DNA of 23,163 nt, taken from contig JAFGPY010000365.1 in NCBI GenBank assembly GCA_016935955.1, positions 1 through 23,163 of the forward strand. Direction: 5' to 3'. A program made the position numbers and the translations under genes. The notes beneath the pieces were generated by a model that was not told the DNA's origin, searched no databases, and saw nothing but the letters and a program-made list of their open reading frames with translations. Origin of the DNA: Planctomycetota bacterium (GTDB lineage: Bacteria; Planctomycetota; Phycisphaerae; FEN-1346; JAACEH01). Positions 1 through 8,185 of this stretch are shown here, one piece after another. The first letter of the stretch is position 1, and each line of letters opens with the position of its first letter.

Positions 1-64
1 GCAGAAGCATGCCGCCAAGCCAGTTGCACGCGAGCACGCGTCTACAAGTAGACGCGTGGCACCC
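1..64. repeat. Two-lobed palindromic repeat, GGTGCC/GGCACC frame (5' part cut by window edge)
   Basis: A perfect 10-bp hairpin (ACGCGTCTAC, loop AA, at 36-57) is followed directly by GGCACCC. The reverse complement of 1-48 matches 12952-12999 at 45 of 48 positions by eye, so this is an inverted, distant copy of the same intergenic element. The GCAGAAGCATG at the left edge is one arm of a second hairpin whose partner would lie outside the window. Confidence 0.75.
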
Positions 65-152
65 TCGCCGTTGCGATCGGCATGTTCGTGACGCAACACC
101 TTGGGGCGGTCCGCCTTGTCGTCAGATACCGACCGGTTCGTGCGCAACCCCG

Positions 153-216
153 CATGGCCGCTTGCGGCCATGCCGGTGGGTCTGAGAACTCATGGCCGCG
201 AGCGGCCATGGCACCC
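153..216. repeat. Two-lobed palindromic repeat with CATGGCCGC cores
   Basis: Two perfect 9-bp hairpins, CATGGCCGC/GCGGCCATG at 153-172 (loop TT) and 191-210 (loop GA), lie 18 nt apart, and the second is followed by GCACCC. The same pair, in the same order and with similar loops, recurs at 7325-7390 and 10238-10293. It sits just beyond the 3' end of the minus-strand DUF3592 gene. The left frame GGTGCC has decayed here (it reads CCCCGC). Confidence 0.8.
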
Positions 217-267
217 AGTCCTGAGACCGTGCGGCAACCAGTCGGTGACGATGCTCATACTGTGCAT

Positions 268-699
268 TCATTGTGCCAGACAGCCCAGCATGGAGAGCAC
301 TTGGAGCGTGACGAACAGGGCCCCCATCGCAATGAGCACAACCGGCGTCAACCACAGGGCGGCCAAGGTCCGCAGGTCGGCCCGCTGCGGGTCGCCCGGA
401 TCGTAGAAGATCGGCACGGCGGTGCCTTCCTTGAATGAGCGCACGCCCCTGCCCGAACCGGCCGTGAAGCGCACGACCGTGCCGTCGTCCAGCAGATATT
501 CAATCACGGGAAGGAAGCACCCTTCGTCGCGACGGTAGCCGACAACCGTTCCCGCGGTGCGCCGCCAGCAAAGCAGTCTCACGGCGGCCTGAGCGGCAAG
601 CGCAACTCCCAGCCCCAGCACGACCAGTCCCACGCACAGCAGGAGGACGTTCAGCGCCGTCGAGACGACCTCCGACAATCGCATGGCGAGTCGCTGCAT
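268..699 (-). CDS. DUF3592 family small membrane protein
   Basis: This 143-residue protein has an N-terminal membrane segment (about residues 15-40), a soluble middle part and a second membrane segment (about 113-138). The middle part carries the pattern of DUF3592 proteins: a TAGTVVGYR strand, then a polar segment ending in VPIFYDPGDPQRADL. DUF3592 proteins have no known biochemical role. The start at 699 is supported by GGAGG nine bases upstream; a second Met at residue 6 is possible. It lies 147 nt downstream of the M56 peptidase on the same strand, but a good promoter in that gap suggests it can be transcribed on its own. A role in the same signalling unit is only inferred from position. 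Confidence 0.8.
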   Translation of the reverse strand: MQRLAMRLSEVVSTALNVLLLCVGLVVLGLGVALAAQAAVRLLCWRRTAGTVVGYRRDEGCFLPVIEYLLDDGTVVRFTAGSGRGVRSFKEGTAVPIFYDPGDPQRADLRTLAALWLTPVVLIAMGALFVTLQVLSMLGCLAQ

Positions 700-762
700 G
701 CCGTGCCGCCTCCATCCGGACAGTGACGCCGCATGTCTATCGAAATGCTGCCGGCAAGAATT

Positions 763-795
763 CCCGGTTACGGCCTCCTCCGGCGGGAAGCCGGG
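763..795. repeat. Imperfect CCCGG/CCGGG palindrome in the DUF3592 leader
   Basis: An imperfect inverted repeat with CCCGG (763-767) and CCGGG (791-795) as outer arms, followed by CTACGG. The GCCCGG...GCTAC wording resembles the element at 13224-13310. It would lie in the 5' untranslated region of the DUF3592 transcript. Confidence 0.4.
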
Positions 796-803
796 CTACG
801 GAT

Positions 804-832
804 ATCATGGTTCGGCGAAGCGGGCGTGTCAA
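804..832 (-). promoter_or_regulatory. Sigma70-type promoter for the DUF3592 gene
   Basis: On the minus strand, TTGACA (832-827) and CATGAT (809-804) are separated by exactly 17 nt. The -35 box is perfect and the -10 box matches 4 of 6. Transcription would start near 797, giving a leader of about 98 nt that contains the palindrome at 763-795. Confidence 0.6.
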
Positions 833-846
833 GCCGAGGCTCAATG

Positions 847-3800
847 TTACCGCACGTCGCTGACGAGCCAGTAGTCGTCGCGGTTGACCAAGTCGACGGT
901 CCGCGTCTTGACCTGCTTGTCGGAATAGGTAACGTTGATGACGACCGTAGCCTTGCCGCCGCCGTCGTCCATGGTGACGGTCGCCTTGGACAGCGACATC
1001 TCGGGCTTGGCCCCGTCAAGCTCGCCGCAGAAGTCAGCCACCCGGGCGACGATCGGTGAATCCGGCGTCAGCAGGCGGCCGACCACGTCCTGGTGACTTG
1101 CGGCCGCGGCGCTCAGCATGTCCCGCGCGACCCTCGCCGCGTCCTTTCGCCGCCCTTCGGCGGCAAGAGCTTCGTCGAACGCGCCGCCCTTCTCGAACGG
1201 CCACGCGTAACGGGCGTAGTAGATGTGTCCGCTCGGCAGCGTCACCAGTTCGCCGCGGACCACGCCGTCGCGGTTGATCTGCCACTCGCGCTGCGTGCCG
1301 TCGGCCTCGTATTCGCACGCGTCGTCGAGATGTCGATCCTCGGCGTTCTCGCTGTACGACCGTGTCGTGACGCGCCGGCGAAGACCGTCGGCCGCGTCGT
1401 AGCGCTCCCACTCCAGCGGCAGCAGATCGTCGCCACAGGTGAGCTTGGACAGCAGCGAGCCGTCGGGGCGATAGATCTGGATGTACGGAATGAACATCTG
1501 CCGCTGCCCCTTTGCGTTCCCGACGAATCCGAGAGCCTGCAGAACGTACCGGTTGCCGCGGGCGTCCCAGGTGACCATGTTTCGCACGTCGCCGGCATAT
1601 TGCCACAGCTTGAACTCGGTGGTCTGGCGGATCCACTCAGGAAAGACCGGCGGCCCGGGAATCGTCACCGCTTTGCCGTTCCAGCCCATGACGGCCGTGC
1701 GGTCGTCGAAGCGGAGTTCGTGGACCTTGCCCGGCCGCAGGACCTTGATCTGCACCGGCAGCCGGTCGGGGGCCGCGTCGCGCGGCGGCATGAGGCGGAC
1801 CAGGGCGATGCCGTCCTCGCGGGTCCTGACGGCGAAGGTCGCCGAGCGGCCGTCGCCCGGCATCTTCATCGTGGTCTGAAGCTGCTGCCCGGCCGCGGCC
1901 GCACGTTGCACGATCGCGTCGACCGGGGCGTCCCACTGGTCGTCCTCCAGCGGCACCACCGCCGCGTCGAAGCACCCGAGCTGCCTGTCGTTGCCATTGC
2001 CTTCGGCCAAGGCGTCGATGCCCACCGCCTGAATCCACGCAACGGTCTTCTCGAACGACTGGGCGGCGAGAATCTCCGCGGGCAGTGCGTGGACTTGTCC
2101 GGTGTCGAAGTCGATGGCAAAACGCGTGGATAAGCTGGAGTTGCCGAGTTCCAGTTCCTGCCCGATGACGGTCAATTGGCGAGCTGTCGCGGGGCCGCCG
2201 ACGCCCGCTGCCTGTGGCTCGACAACGGCCACGGGCAGGAGGCCCACCTTGCGCGAACTCTTGAACCAGCCCAGGCGCGGGAAGGTGCACGAGAAGCCCG
2301 CGGGATGCGATGCCGCCGACCGCCGCCAGACAGTGTCGTAGGTCGGCAGGTAGATGCAGCCGTCGGCATCGGTGCGGAGGGTGAAGTAGGCAAGTTTCAA
2401 ACTCGGATTGAGGGAGCTGCGCTTGACGCGGTTGCATTCCAGTTCGAAGGCCTGAATGTCGGCGTCGGCCAGCGGTTGCCCGTCCGCCAACTCGTAGCGC
2501 TGGACAATCACCGCCGGCGCGTGCCGGTACGCTTGCTCGATCAGCTCGCGGCTACGATCGCTCTGCCCACGACGGCCGTACCAGACGCTGAGCAGGTACT
2601 CGGCGTAGAAGTAGTCCGGACGCTGGGCCAGAATCGCTTCCAGGACCTCGCGCATCTCGTGTTTGTCAAACTCCGTAACGCCATTGTACGAGTAGTTGAC
2701 TTGCCGGGCCAGATTGATGCAGAGGCGGGCGTCGCCCTCTTCGGCCATGCTCAACTCGAAGGGCAGGTTCCGCCAGCCGGGCAGCCAGCGCGATTCGAGG
2801 GTCGTCGGCTCGACGTCCTGGGCTCCCCAGCCGTGATCGGCCGCCCACTTGGCCACGGCGCGCAGGGCCGCGCTGTCGTAGTCCGAGCGGGCCCTCAGTA
2901 CCGACAGCGACGTGACGGCCACGGTGACCGTCAGGACGGCCAGGACGATGCCGACGCGGGTCAGGCGGCGACGGTTCAGACCACGGTCGAGGATGGCCCG
3001 CAGTCGGCCTTCGAGATTCGATTGCCGGGCCATGGCGATGCCGCCCTGCGCGGCAAGCAAACTCGTCGAGAGGCCCGAGGCGATCTCCAGGACACACTCG
3101 GCGTAGTCGGCCGGCCGGTGGCCACAGGCCAGCACCAGGTCGTCGCAGGCCCGCTCGGCCTCGCTCTGCATCCGCCGGAAGGTCAGCCAGACGAGCGGGT
3201 TGAACCAGTGCACTGCCGCCGCGACATGGGCGACGGACTTCGACAGACAGTCCATCCGCCGCACGTGGGCCAGTTCGTGAAGCAGCACGGCTCGGAGCCT
3301 CTCGTGCGGCCAGTCGGCGGCCTCCGCCGGCAGGAGCAGCTTCGGCCGCAACGTCCCCCAGACCATGGGCATGGCCCGCCGATCGCTTCGCAACAGCAAC
3401 ACCGAACGCCGCACGCCCAGCTCACTCGCGGCGCGGTCGAGCAACACCCGCCACGGCCCGTCCACAACCGCCACACTTTGCCATCGCAGCCGCCGCAGGC
3501 AGATTCGCCCCGCCACGACCGGCACCAGACACACCGCCACACCAAGCGCCCAGGCCCCTGCCCCGACAACAGTCAGCCACCATGCCGCCGACCGACCTTC
3601 GCCCACCGGAGCCTCGTTTGCCGCCGAAGTGCCCGGTTCCGGCTTCGATACGGGGATCGCCGTCCCGTGACCACTGACGGTCGTTGCCGCGCCGTCGCGG
3701 ACCTCGCCCGTCGCCACAGCCGCCGGCGCGGCGCGTTCGGCCACACGCACCGGGACCGCCCGCGCGCGGTGCGGCAATGCCCAGTCCGGCAAGACGCGCC

Positions 3801-4017
3801 ATGCGGGCAGTGCCGCCGAGAGAAGCGGCAGCGCCAGCAGGCCGACGATCGTCAGCAGGCAGATCATATGGCGAGCGGCGGCCGACGACCGTCCCAGCAT
3901 CCGCGTGCCGAGCAATGCGGCCGCAAGCAGCACCAGCCCCTTGAGGACCGCGTCCAGAAGTACCGTCGGCCAAAGCGCCGTCAGATCGGCGGGCCATGCA
4001 GCGAACAGAGGTCCCAT
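847..4017 (-). CDS. M56 family (BlaR1/MecR1-like) membrane metallopeptidase with very large C-terminal sensor region
   Basis: This 1056-residue membrane protein has the M56 core: N-terminal membrane helices (about residues 12-40, 51-74 and 147-172), the zinc motif HELAH at 247-251, and a downstream SEAERACDD segment (285-293) supplying the expected acidic ligand. A further membrane helix lies at about 354-374. In the family, ligand sensing triggers the cytoplasmic protease, which leads to cleavage of the partner BlaI/MecI repressor. The remaining 680 or so residues, presumably extracytoplasmic, are not the penicillin-binding domain of BlaR1: I see no SxxK/KTG pattern there. The start at 4017 is chosen over an upstream Met because GGAGG lies eight bases before it. 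The stop of the repressor gene is 2 nt upstream, so translation is probably coupled. Confidence 0.9.
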   Translation of the reverse strand: MGPLFAAWPADLTALWPTVLLDAVLKGLVLLAAALLGTRMLGRSSAAARHMICLLTIVGLLALPLLSAALPAWRVLPDWALPHRARAVPVRVAERAAPAAVATGEVRDGAATTVSGHGTAIPVSKPEPGTSAANEAPVGEGRSAAWWLTVVGAGAWALGVAVCLVPVVAGRICLRRLRWQSVAVVDGPWRVLLDRAASELGVRRSVLLLRSDRRAMPMVWGTLRPKLLLPAEAADWPHERLRAVLLHELAHVRRMDCLSKSVAHVAAAVHWFNPLVWLTFRRMQSEAERACDDLVLACGHRPADYAECVLEIASGLSTSLLAAQGGIAMARQSNLEGRLRAILDRGLNRRRLTRVGIVLAVLTVTVAVTSLSVLRARSDYDSAALRAVAKWAADHGWGAQDVEPTTLESRWLPGWRNLPFELSMAEEGDARLCINLARQVNYSYNGVTEFDKHEMREVLEAILAQRPDYFYAEYLLSVWYGRRGQSDRSRELIEQAYRHAPAVIVQRYELADGQPLADADIQAFELECNRVKRSSLNPSLKLAYFTLRTDADGCIYLPTYDTVWRRSAASHPAGFSCTFPRLGWFKSSRKVGLLPVAVVEPQAAGVGGPATARQLTVIGQELELGNSSLSTRFAIDFDTGQVHALPAEILAAQSFEKTVAWIQAVGIDALAEGNGNDRQLGCFDAAVVPLEDDQWDAPVDAIVQRAAAAGQQLQTTMKMPGDGRSATFAVRTREDGIALVRLMPPRDAAPDRLPVQIKVLRPGKVHELRFDDRTAVMGWNGKAVTIPGPPVFPEWIRQTTEFKLWQYAGDVRNMVTWDARGNRYVLQALGFVGNAKGQRQMFIPYIQIYRPDGSLLSKLTCGDDLLPLEWERYDAADGLRRRVTTRSYSENAEDRHLDDACEYEADGTQREWQINRDGVVRGELVTLPSGHIYYARYAWPFEKGGAFDEALAAEGRRKDAARVARDMLSAAAASHQDVVGRLLTPDSPIVARVADFCGELDGAKPEMSLSKATVTMDDGGGKATVVINVTYSDKQVKTRTVDLVNRDDYWLVSDVR

Positions 4018-4019
4018 GG

Positions 4020-4403
4020 TCAGTCCTCCTTCCGCCTGGCGTCGCGGATCAGACGCGAGAGGCATTTCAACTCGTCATCAGACAACTCGGCCGCGGGGTC
4101 GTCCATGTAGGCGGCCACGGCTCGTTCCAGCGAGCCGCCGAAGAACGTGCCGAGAACCCGCCGCATGGCCGACTGCCCGGCCCGCTGCCGCGGCCGCGTC
4201 GGTTCGTAGACAAACTCACGGCCGTCCTTGGCGTGCTTGAGGTGCCCCTTGTCTTCGAGGATGCGCAGGAACGTCCGCACCGCCGCACGCGACGGGGCGT
4301 CCTCCATAGCCTCCAGCACCTCCGTGGCCGTGGCCTTCCCACGCGCGTAGACGATGTCCATGATCTGCCGCTCCCTGCGGCTGAGGTGACGCTCGGTGTC
4401 CAT
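4020..4403 (-). CDS. BlaI/MecI/CopY family transcriptional repressor
   Basis: This 127-residue protein has a winged helix-turn-helix in its first 75 residues (LSRRERQIMDIVYARGKATATEVLEAM pattern in the usual order, then the RTFLRILEDKGHL recognition region) and a short helical dimerisation tail. Length and layout match BlaI/MecI. Such repressors bind DNA as dimers and are inactivated when the partner M56 protease is triggered. The gene directly precedes the M56 gene, with its stop codon 2 nt from that start. Two AAAA(C/G)TTAA copies overlapping and flanking its own promoter are candidate operator half-sites, which implies autoregulation. Confidence 0.92.
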   Translation of the reverse strand: MDTERHLSRRERQIMDIVYARGKATATEVLEAMEDAPSRAAVRTFLRILEDKGHLKHAKDGREFVYEPTRPRQRAGQSAMRRVLGTFFGGSLERAVAAYMDDPAAELSDDELKCLSRLIRDARRKED

Positions 4404-4485
4404 GGCCTGCCCTTTCCCGACTGCAAGATGTCCGGTGTGATCCCCGGCGGCCGCACCCGCCGCCAGAGGAGTTGCCCAACGGATA

Positions 4486-4529
4486 AAAACTTAACCTATC
4501 GGAAACGGCCCGTCAACCGCAAAAGTTAA
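4486..4529 (-). promoter_or_regulatory. Promoter and candidate operator of the repressor/M56 operon
   Basis: On the minus strand, TTGACG (4516-4511) is followed after 16 nt by TTAAGT (4494-4489); shifting by one base gives TAAGTT with a 17-nt spacer. On the plus strand, AAAACTTAA (4486-4494) overlaps the -10 box and AAAAGTTAA (4521-4529) lies just upstream of the -35 box. The two copies differ only at one C/G position. A repressor bound there would block the promoter. The BlaI consensus itself is not matched exactly. Confidence 0.5.
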
Positions 4530-5574
4530 AATATTCACCTTCGGGGCTGGCGGCCCGGCGGCAACCCGGTCGGTTGCCCTCCTCGAAATCCGAAAAGCCG
4601 CTGTTTCCGGGCCCCCGCAACGGTTGCAACAGGAATTCCGGCGCCACCGAGAAGAACCGTAACCTCTTGCCGCACAGAACGTTGCCGCACCTGCGACAAC
4701 TTGCCCGCCAGCCCTCATTTGACGCCTTGCCGTTTGTGCGTAGTGTTGGCGGTGGAGACGCCTAAAAGGGAGGTGAGTTCAGAAATGGACGTCGGGCGAA
4801 ACCGGGCAACACAGGGCCGTATGCGGCGGACGCAGCGGCCGAAGCAGAGGTAACGATGCCGTGTGTGCCGGTTCCACTCGCCCCGATTCAGATGAGGACG
4901 CACCCGGGCAATCTGTGACGGTGGTGTCTTGCCGAGCGCTGGTCGTAAACTAATGAGTCTGCCGGCTTCCCCTTGTACGTTTGCCGGTGGAAAAAGCGGA
5001 CCACGACGCCTAAGACAAAATCGGACACGCTGCCGAACGCTCCGGGATGATGTTTGCGGGTTGGACCTGACCTGTGCTGCGCTTTTATTCTTATAATCTC
5101 CGCACATCGGAATCCCCTTAGAAGCGGAGTCCTCCCCAGGAAGCGCCGTACGCGAGAAGGTCACCCAAGAGCCACGCCGTCCCCAAGCTGATCGAGCCAA
5201 CGCATTTTCAGGCCCCGCCGCCATCACCAAGTTCGCTGCGGCAGGGCGTTGACAAGTCAATATGGCACATGCAGCCCGGTCATCCGGGTTGCGGTTGGTC
5301 GTCGGCGTCGAGGCCGGCTTCCGGCAAGCATGCGGACCCGATCGTCGCCGAGCATTGCGCTCAGCAGGTCGTCCGCCCGATCGCAAGTGGATGGTCTTGC
5401 GGCGAGATGTCGCCGCGGATCTCCCGCGTGGGCCGTGACGACGGCAAGAAGGTGCGACAGTGGCCGAGCCGAAAGCCCATGTCCCGGAGCCGACGACCAG
5501 TGCCGTTATTACCCTTCACACAACACCGCGCCGACCCCAGTTCCGTCGCCGCGACAACCACGGAGCCGTACATC
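4530..5574. other. Gene-poor stretch of about 1 kb with no assigned gene
   Basis: No protein family was recognised here. A minus-strand frame from an ATG at 5107 to a stop at 4715 (130 codons, very basic, with AAGGGG six bases before the ATG) is open but has no recognisable domain, and its amino acid mix looks like unselected DNA; I do not call it. On the plus strand a TATAAT at 5092-5097 lacks a convincing -35 box. A short perfect inverted repeat TTGAC-AA-GTCAA lies at 5249-5260. Any of these could belong to an RNA gene, but nothing proves it. Confidence 0.4.
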
Positions 5575-5781
5575 ATGACCCGAACAGCTATCCTCTCGAT
5601 CGTCCTTCTTTCGCTCCTTGCCGCCCTGATGACCATGCGCATGCTGAACGGCAGCGGCCCCGCCGAGGGGCAGGCCGCCTGGGCGGAAAATTCCGAGCAG
5701 GGTCCGATAAACCAAACCCCATGCGAGTCGCAAGGCATTGATAATAAAGACCTTACGAATCAAGGCCGGGCCCAGAACTGA
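5575..5781 (+). CDS. Possible 68-residue membrane-anchored peptide
   Basis: From an ATG at 5575 the frame encodes a basic start (MTRTA), a hydrophobic helix (about residues 5-24, ILSIVLLSLLAALMTMRML) and a polar tail rich in Gln, Asn and Gly with one Cys. CGGAG lies about nine bases upstream. The frame is open further upstream, but that part is Arg/Pro/Ser-rich and looks non-coding. No family is recognised. The signal-anchor pattern makes it plausible as a secreted or single-pass protein, but the evidence is composition only. Confidence 0.4.
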   Translation: MTRTAILSIVLLSLLAALMTMRMLNGSGPAEGQAAWAENSEQGPINQTPCESQGIDNKDLTNQGRAQN

Positions 5782-5808
5782 GCTTTCCCGAAAAACGTCG
5801 CGGTCGAT

Positions 5809-5837
5809 TTGCGTTTGCCGCGATTACATCCTATAAT
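5809..5837 (+). promoter_or_regulatory. Sigma70-type promoter of the PEP-CTERM gene
   Basis: TTGCGT (5809-5814) is followed after exactly 17 nt by a perfect TATAAT (5832-5837). Transcription would start near 5844, leaving a leader of about 140 nt. The same two boxes with the same spacing occur upstream of the lipoprotein gene at 15007-15035. Confidence 0.75.
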
Positions 5838-5840
5838 AGT

Positions 5841-5986
5841 AGCGGTACATGGCTCTAAAAGCCGTGCAACCATGCCTCGGGGGAGGCGCTAGAAGCAGGA
5901 TCATCTCCATGTAACGCTGGTCATGGCCTGCACCAGTCTCACGGTGTCCGTGCGCTCACGGACCAAGTCGTATGGGGAGTCGAGCA
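5841..5986 (+). promoter_or_regulatory. Structured 5' leader with competing stems
   Basis: The leader can fold in two exclusive ways at its start. A long-range stem pairs TACATGG (5846-5852) with CCATGTA (5907-5913), enclosing a GCCTC/GAGGC hairpin with a GGGG loop (5874-5887). Alternatively CATGGCT (5848-5854) pairs locally with AGCCGTG (5860-5866) with one wobble. Further CCATG and CATGG copies lie at 5870-5874 and 5922-5926. A perfect 7-bp hairpin (GTCCGTG, loop CGCT, 5946-5963) ends 10 nt before the ribosome binding site GGGGAG. I cannot match this to a known riboswitch class. Confidence 0.4.
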
Positions 5987-7153
5987 ATGTTGAGGGGTAT
6001 TCTGTCCAAATCATTCGTGTGGTGCTGCGCACTGACCGTCGGTGCAGCCGTGACCGCCACGTCTTACGGCGGCACAGTCGCTTCACCGTGGTCGGACGGC
6101 GAAACATCACGAGTCACGTTGCGCCCGGCGGCCGTTCAGATGCCCAGTGCGCCGCCGGCCATGCCGGCCGCGTCCGCCGGAGGTTTCGCTCTGCGCCTGC
6201 TGACCGACGGCGAGTCCGTCGACCAGACGCTGTCGCTGCCCCAACTGGCGACCCCGACGGCCGCCACGAGCAGCCGGCCGGCGTCTGTGAGCAACTCGCT
6301 CATCTTCAGCAGCCCTGAGATCGAGCCGCCCAAGCGAAAGGTCTCCAAGTCCGCCAAGTACGAGATGGCCGACATCGGCGACGACGAGATCGGCAATCCG
6401 CTCTGCGATTTCTCGTACCTGTCGCTGGGCCCGCAGTTGTACGTCATGGCCCGCAGCGGACGGCCCACGGGCGACGCCCTGAAATGGTCGCACGCTCCGG
6501 AGACGGCCCTGAGCTACGTCCGCCCGCACCGCAACCTGCAGGTCGGGTTCCAGATCGACAGCGAGACCGGCCGCTCCGCCTCGGCCTCCGATGACATCGT
6601 CAGCACCTCCGTCGAGTTCGTCGACAACCTGAAGGTCGAACTCGACAGCAAGGAGCTGCTGCCCTACAGTGCGGCCTTCGGCCAGATGGCCGAGACGGCG
6701 ACCGAGCCCAAGAGGCATCCCGGCCGCGCCTTCTCGATCGGATTCAGCCTCGGCCTGTTGCCGGCGGCCATTGCCGACTCCAGCGTCAGCGCGACGGTCG
6801 TCGTCGGCGTCAGCAACAACCCGGGACCCTACGTTTCCATCGTCACCAACATCGAGGTGCCCGACGAGCGCGTCCAGGAGACGTTCGAGCAGTCCGACTA
6901 CCTGCCGCCGATCGTCAACCTGGTGTCCGATGCCGGTCGCCAGGTCGGTTTCGGCGGTGGCGGCGTGGCTGATGACGAGGACACCCCCGGCGGCACGGAA
7001 GGCGGCGGTGGTGGCGGTGGCGGCGGCGAGCCCGACCGCACCAAGGGCAAGATCAAGATCGTCCCGGAACCGGTTCCCGAGCCCACGACGATGCTGCTGT
7101 TCGGTGCGGGGCTGGCGATGCTGGCCCGTCGGCGGCACGGCAAGCGCGGCTGA
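5987..7153 (+). CDS. PEP-CTERM sorting domain protein
   Basis: This 388-residue exported protein has an N-terminal signal peptide (LSKSFVWCCALTVGAAVTA, cleaved around residue 25) and a C-terminal PEP-CTERM signal: PEP at about 364-366, a hydrophobic helix (TTMLLFGAGLAMLA) and a basic RRRHGKRG tail. In the family this tail is recognised by an exosortase, which sorts the protein to the cell surface or exopolysaccharide. The 310-residue middle is not a domain I recognise; a poly-glycine linker (about 341-349) separates it from the tail. The start at 5987 is chosen because GGGGAG lies seven bases upstream; an in-frame ATG at 5972 precedes that site. It has its own promoter, leader and terminator and is monocistronic. 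No exosortase gene is in the window. Confidence 0.9.
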   Translation: MLRGILSKSFVWCCALTVGAAVTATSYGGTVASPWSDGETSRVTLRPAAVQMPSAPPAMPAASAGGFALRLLTDGESVDQTLSLPQLATPTAATSSRPASVSNSLIFSSPEIEPPKRKVSKSAKYEMADIGDDEIGNPLCDFSYLSLGPQLYVMARSGRPTGDALKWSHAPETALSYVRPHRNLQVGFQIDSETGRSASASDDIVSTSVEFVDNLKVELDSKELLPYSAAFGQMAETATEPKRHPGRAFSIGFSLGLLPAAIADSSVSATVVVGVSNNPGPYVSIVTNIEVPDERVQETFEQSDYLPPIVNLVSDAGRQVGFGGGGVADDEDTPGGTEGGGGGGGGGEPDRTKGKIKIVPEPVPEPTTMLLFGAGLAMLARRRHGKRG

Positions 7154-7180
7154 GCGGCACGACGATCACGACACGACACA

Positions 7181-7213
7181 GGCGAGGCGTCCCGTAGAGG
7201 CGCCTCGCCTTTT
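7181..7213 (+). terminator. Intrinsic terminator after the PEP-CTERM gene
   Basis: A perfect 9-bp GC-rich stem (GGCGAGGCG 7181-7189, CGCCTCGCC 7201-7209) with an 11-nt loop is followed by TTTT, 28 nt after the stop codon. Confidence 0.85.
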
Positions 7214-7240
7214 CTCTGCGCCGGTCGCGTTGCCGTTGAA

Positions 7241-7396
7241 GCCCCAGCATCGCTGGGGGATCGAACGGTCGCCGACGTTCGTATCCCGCCGCAGTGCGGC
7301 GGGCTTGTGTGTGGCGCCGGGTGCCATGGCCGCTTGCGGCCATGCCGAGAGCATCAGACGCGGTGACAAACATGGCCGCGAGCGGCCATGGCACCC
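7241..7396. repeat. Composite palindromic repeat array (four hairpins)
   Basis: Four hairpins in a row: CCCCAGC/GCTGGGG (7242-7258), CCCGCCGCA/TGCGGCGGG (7285-7303), and the CATGGCCGC pair at 7325-7344 and 7371-7390, the last two framed by GGTGCC (7320-7325) and GGCACC (7390-7395). Positions 7241-7330 recur inverted at 10045-10135 with about seven differences by eye. The block lies 28 nt beyond the PEP-CTERM terminator. Confidence 0.85.
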
Positions 7397-8105
7397 AGCA
7401 AGTCATCCGATCGCGAACGGATCTAGTTCATGCATGATCGCGCGCGTCGCCCGTCGCGGGATCATAACCGGAAGGAAAATCTTTGGCGTGAGTTGGATAT
7501 AGGGTGCGGCTCGTGGAAACACGGAAGGCCGTTCCTGCATGGTCTCGTCAAGTGCAGCCCTGGCCTCGCAGTCGCATGGTTCTTCGGCGGCATCGATCCT
7601 TCGATGAACTCGCCTCGCGCTTCAGGACGGCCTTCAGGCTACGTGCGCCATTCCAGGCACCGACCACCACAAGAAACGGCCTTCGTGCGGAAAAGGCAGA
7701 TAAGGTGAAGCAAGTCTTGCGAAACCGCGACGGGCGGCCGACTTCCGGCTGTCGCTCAGCCGGGCGGCATCAGGCCGGGCCTCACGAAGATTGCCGACGG
7801 GACGCCCGATAGCTCAGTACACGATTGGGCGCCCGGCGACATGTTGCGGTGACGTCCCGCAACGGTCTCTCGGCTCCGCATTCAGCGGCGCACTCGTGAG
7901 GCGTCCGGTTTCAAGTTGCCCGGAGGCTTCACAGCGGCCTGCCTCACCTTTCTCCTCGTGTCCTCTACTTGCAGTATAAGCCAGATTCCGTACAAGTCAA
8001 ACCGGAGAAATCTTCTCGCGCACATCGGTGTTTTCAATGCGTCTGACACGATTGCAGCGACAATTCGGCACACACAATCGCCGCCCGCAATGCCCGGACG
8101 GCGCA
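7397..8105. other. Unassigned intergenic region upstream of dsbD
   Basis: No gene was recognised on either strand. The frames open here are short, Arg/Pro-rich and without a ribosome binding site. A 7-bp hairpin (GTTGCGG/CCGCAAC, 7843-7863) is the only clear structure. The part from about 7970 to 8090 is visibly more AT-rich than its surroundings and leads into the dsbD promoter. Confidence 0.4.
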
Positions 8106-8134
8106 TTGTCCGCGACGCGATTCTTGCGTAGAAT
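8106..8134 (+). promoter_or_regulatory. Sigma70-type promoter of dsbD
   Basis: TTGTCC (8106-8111) and TAGAAT (8129-8134) are separated by exactly 17 nt. Transcription would start near 8141, 45 nt before the start codon. Confidence 0.6.
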
Positions 8135-8185
8135 GACGGAGCGGCACGTGGAACGAACGCACCTGCAACTCCGGGAGCCTTAAGC

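Noticed and set aside
2176..4110. A 644-codon plus-strand open frame opposite the M56 gene
   Set aside because: Arg/Gln/His/Pro-rich shadow of a clearly real M56 peptidase; no ribosome binding site and no domain.
4715..5386. A 223-codon minus-strand open frame
   Set aside because: No recognisable domain and unselected-looking composition; kept only as a note in the region entry.
5841..5930. c-di-GMP (GEMM-I) riboswitch in the PEP-CTERM leader
   Set aside because: The GCAAACC and GGGACGCAAAGCC core sequences are not present; only a loose similarity.
7801..7840. tRNA-like text GCCCGATAGCTCAGT
   Set aside because: No acceptor stem, anticodon loop or T-loop sequence follows at the needed distances; a chance match to the D-arm.
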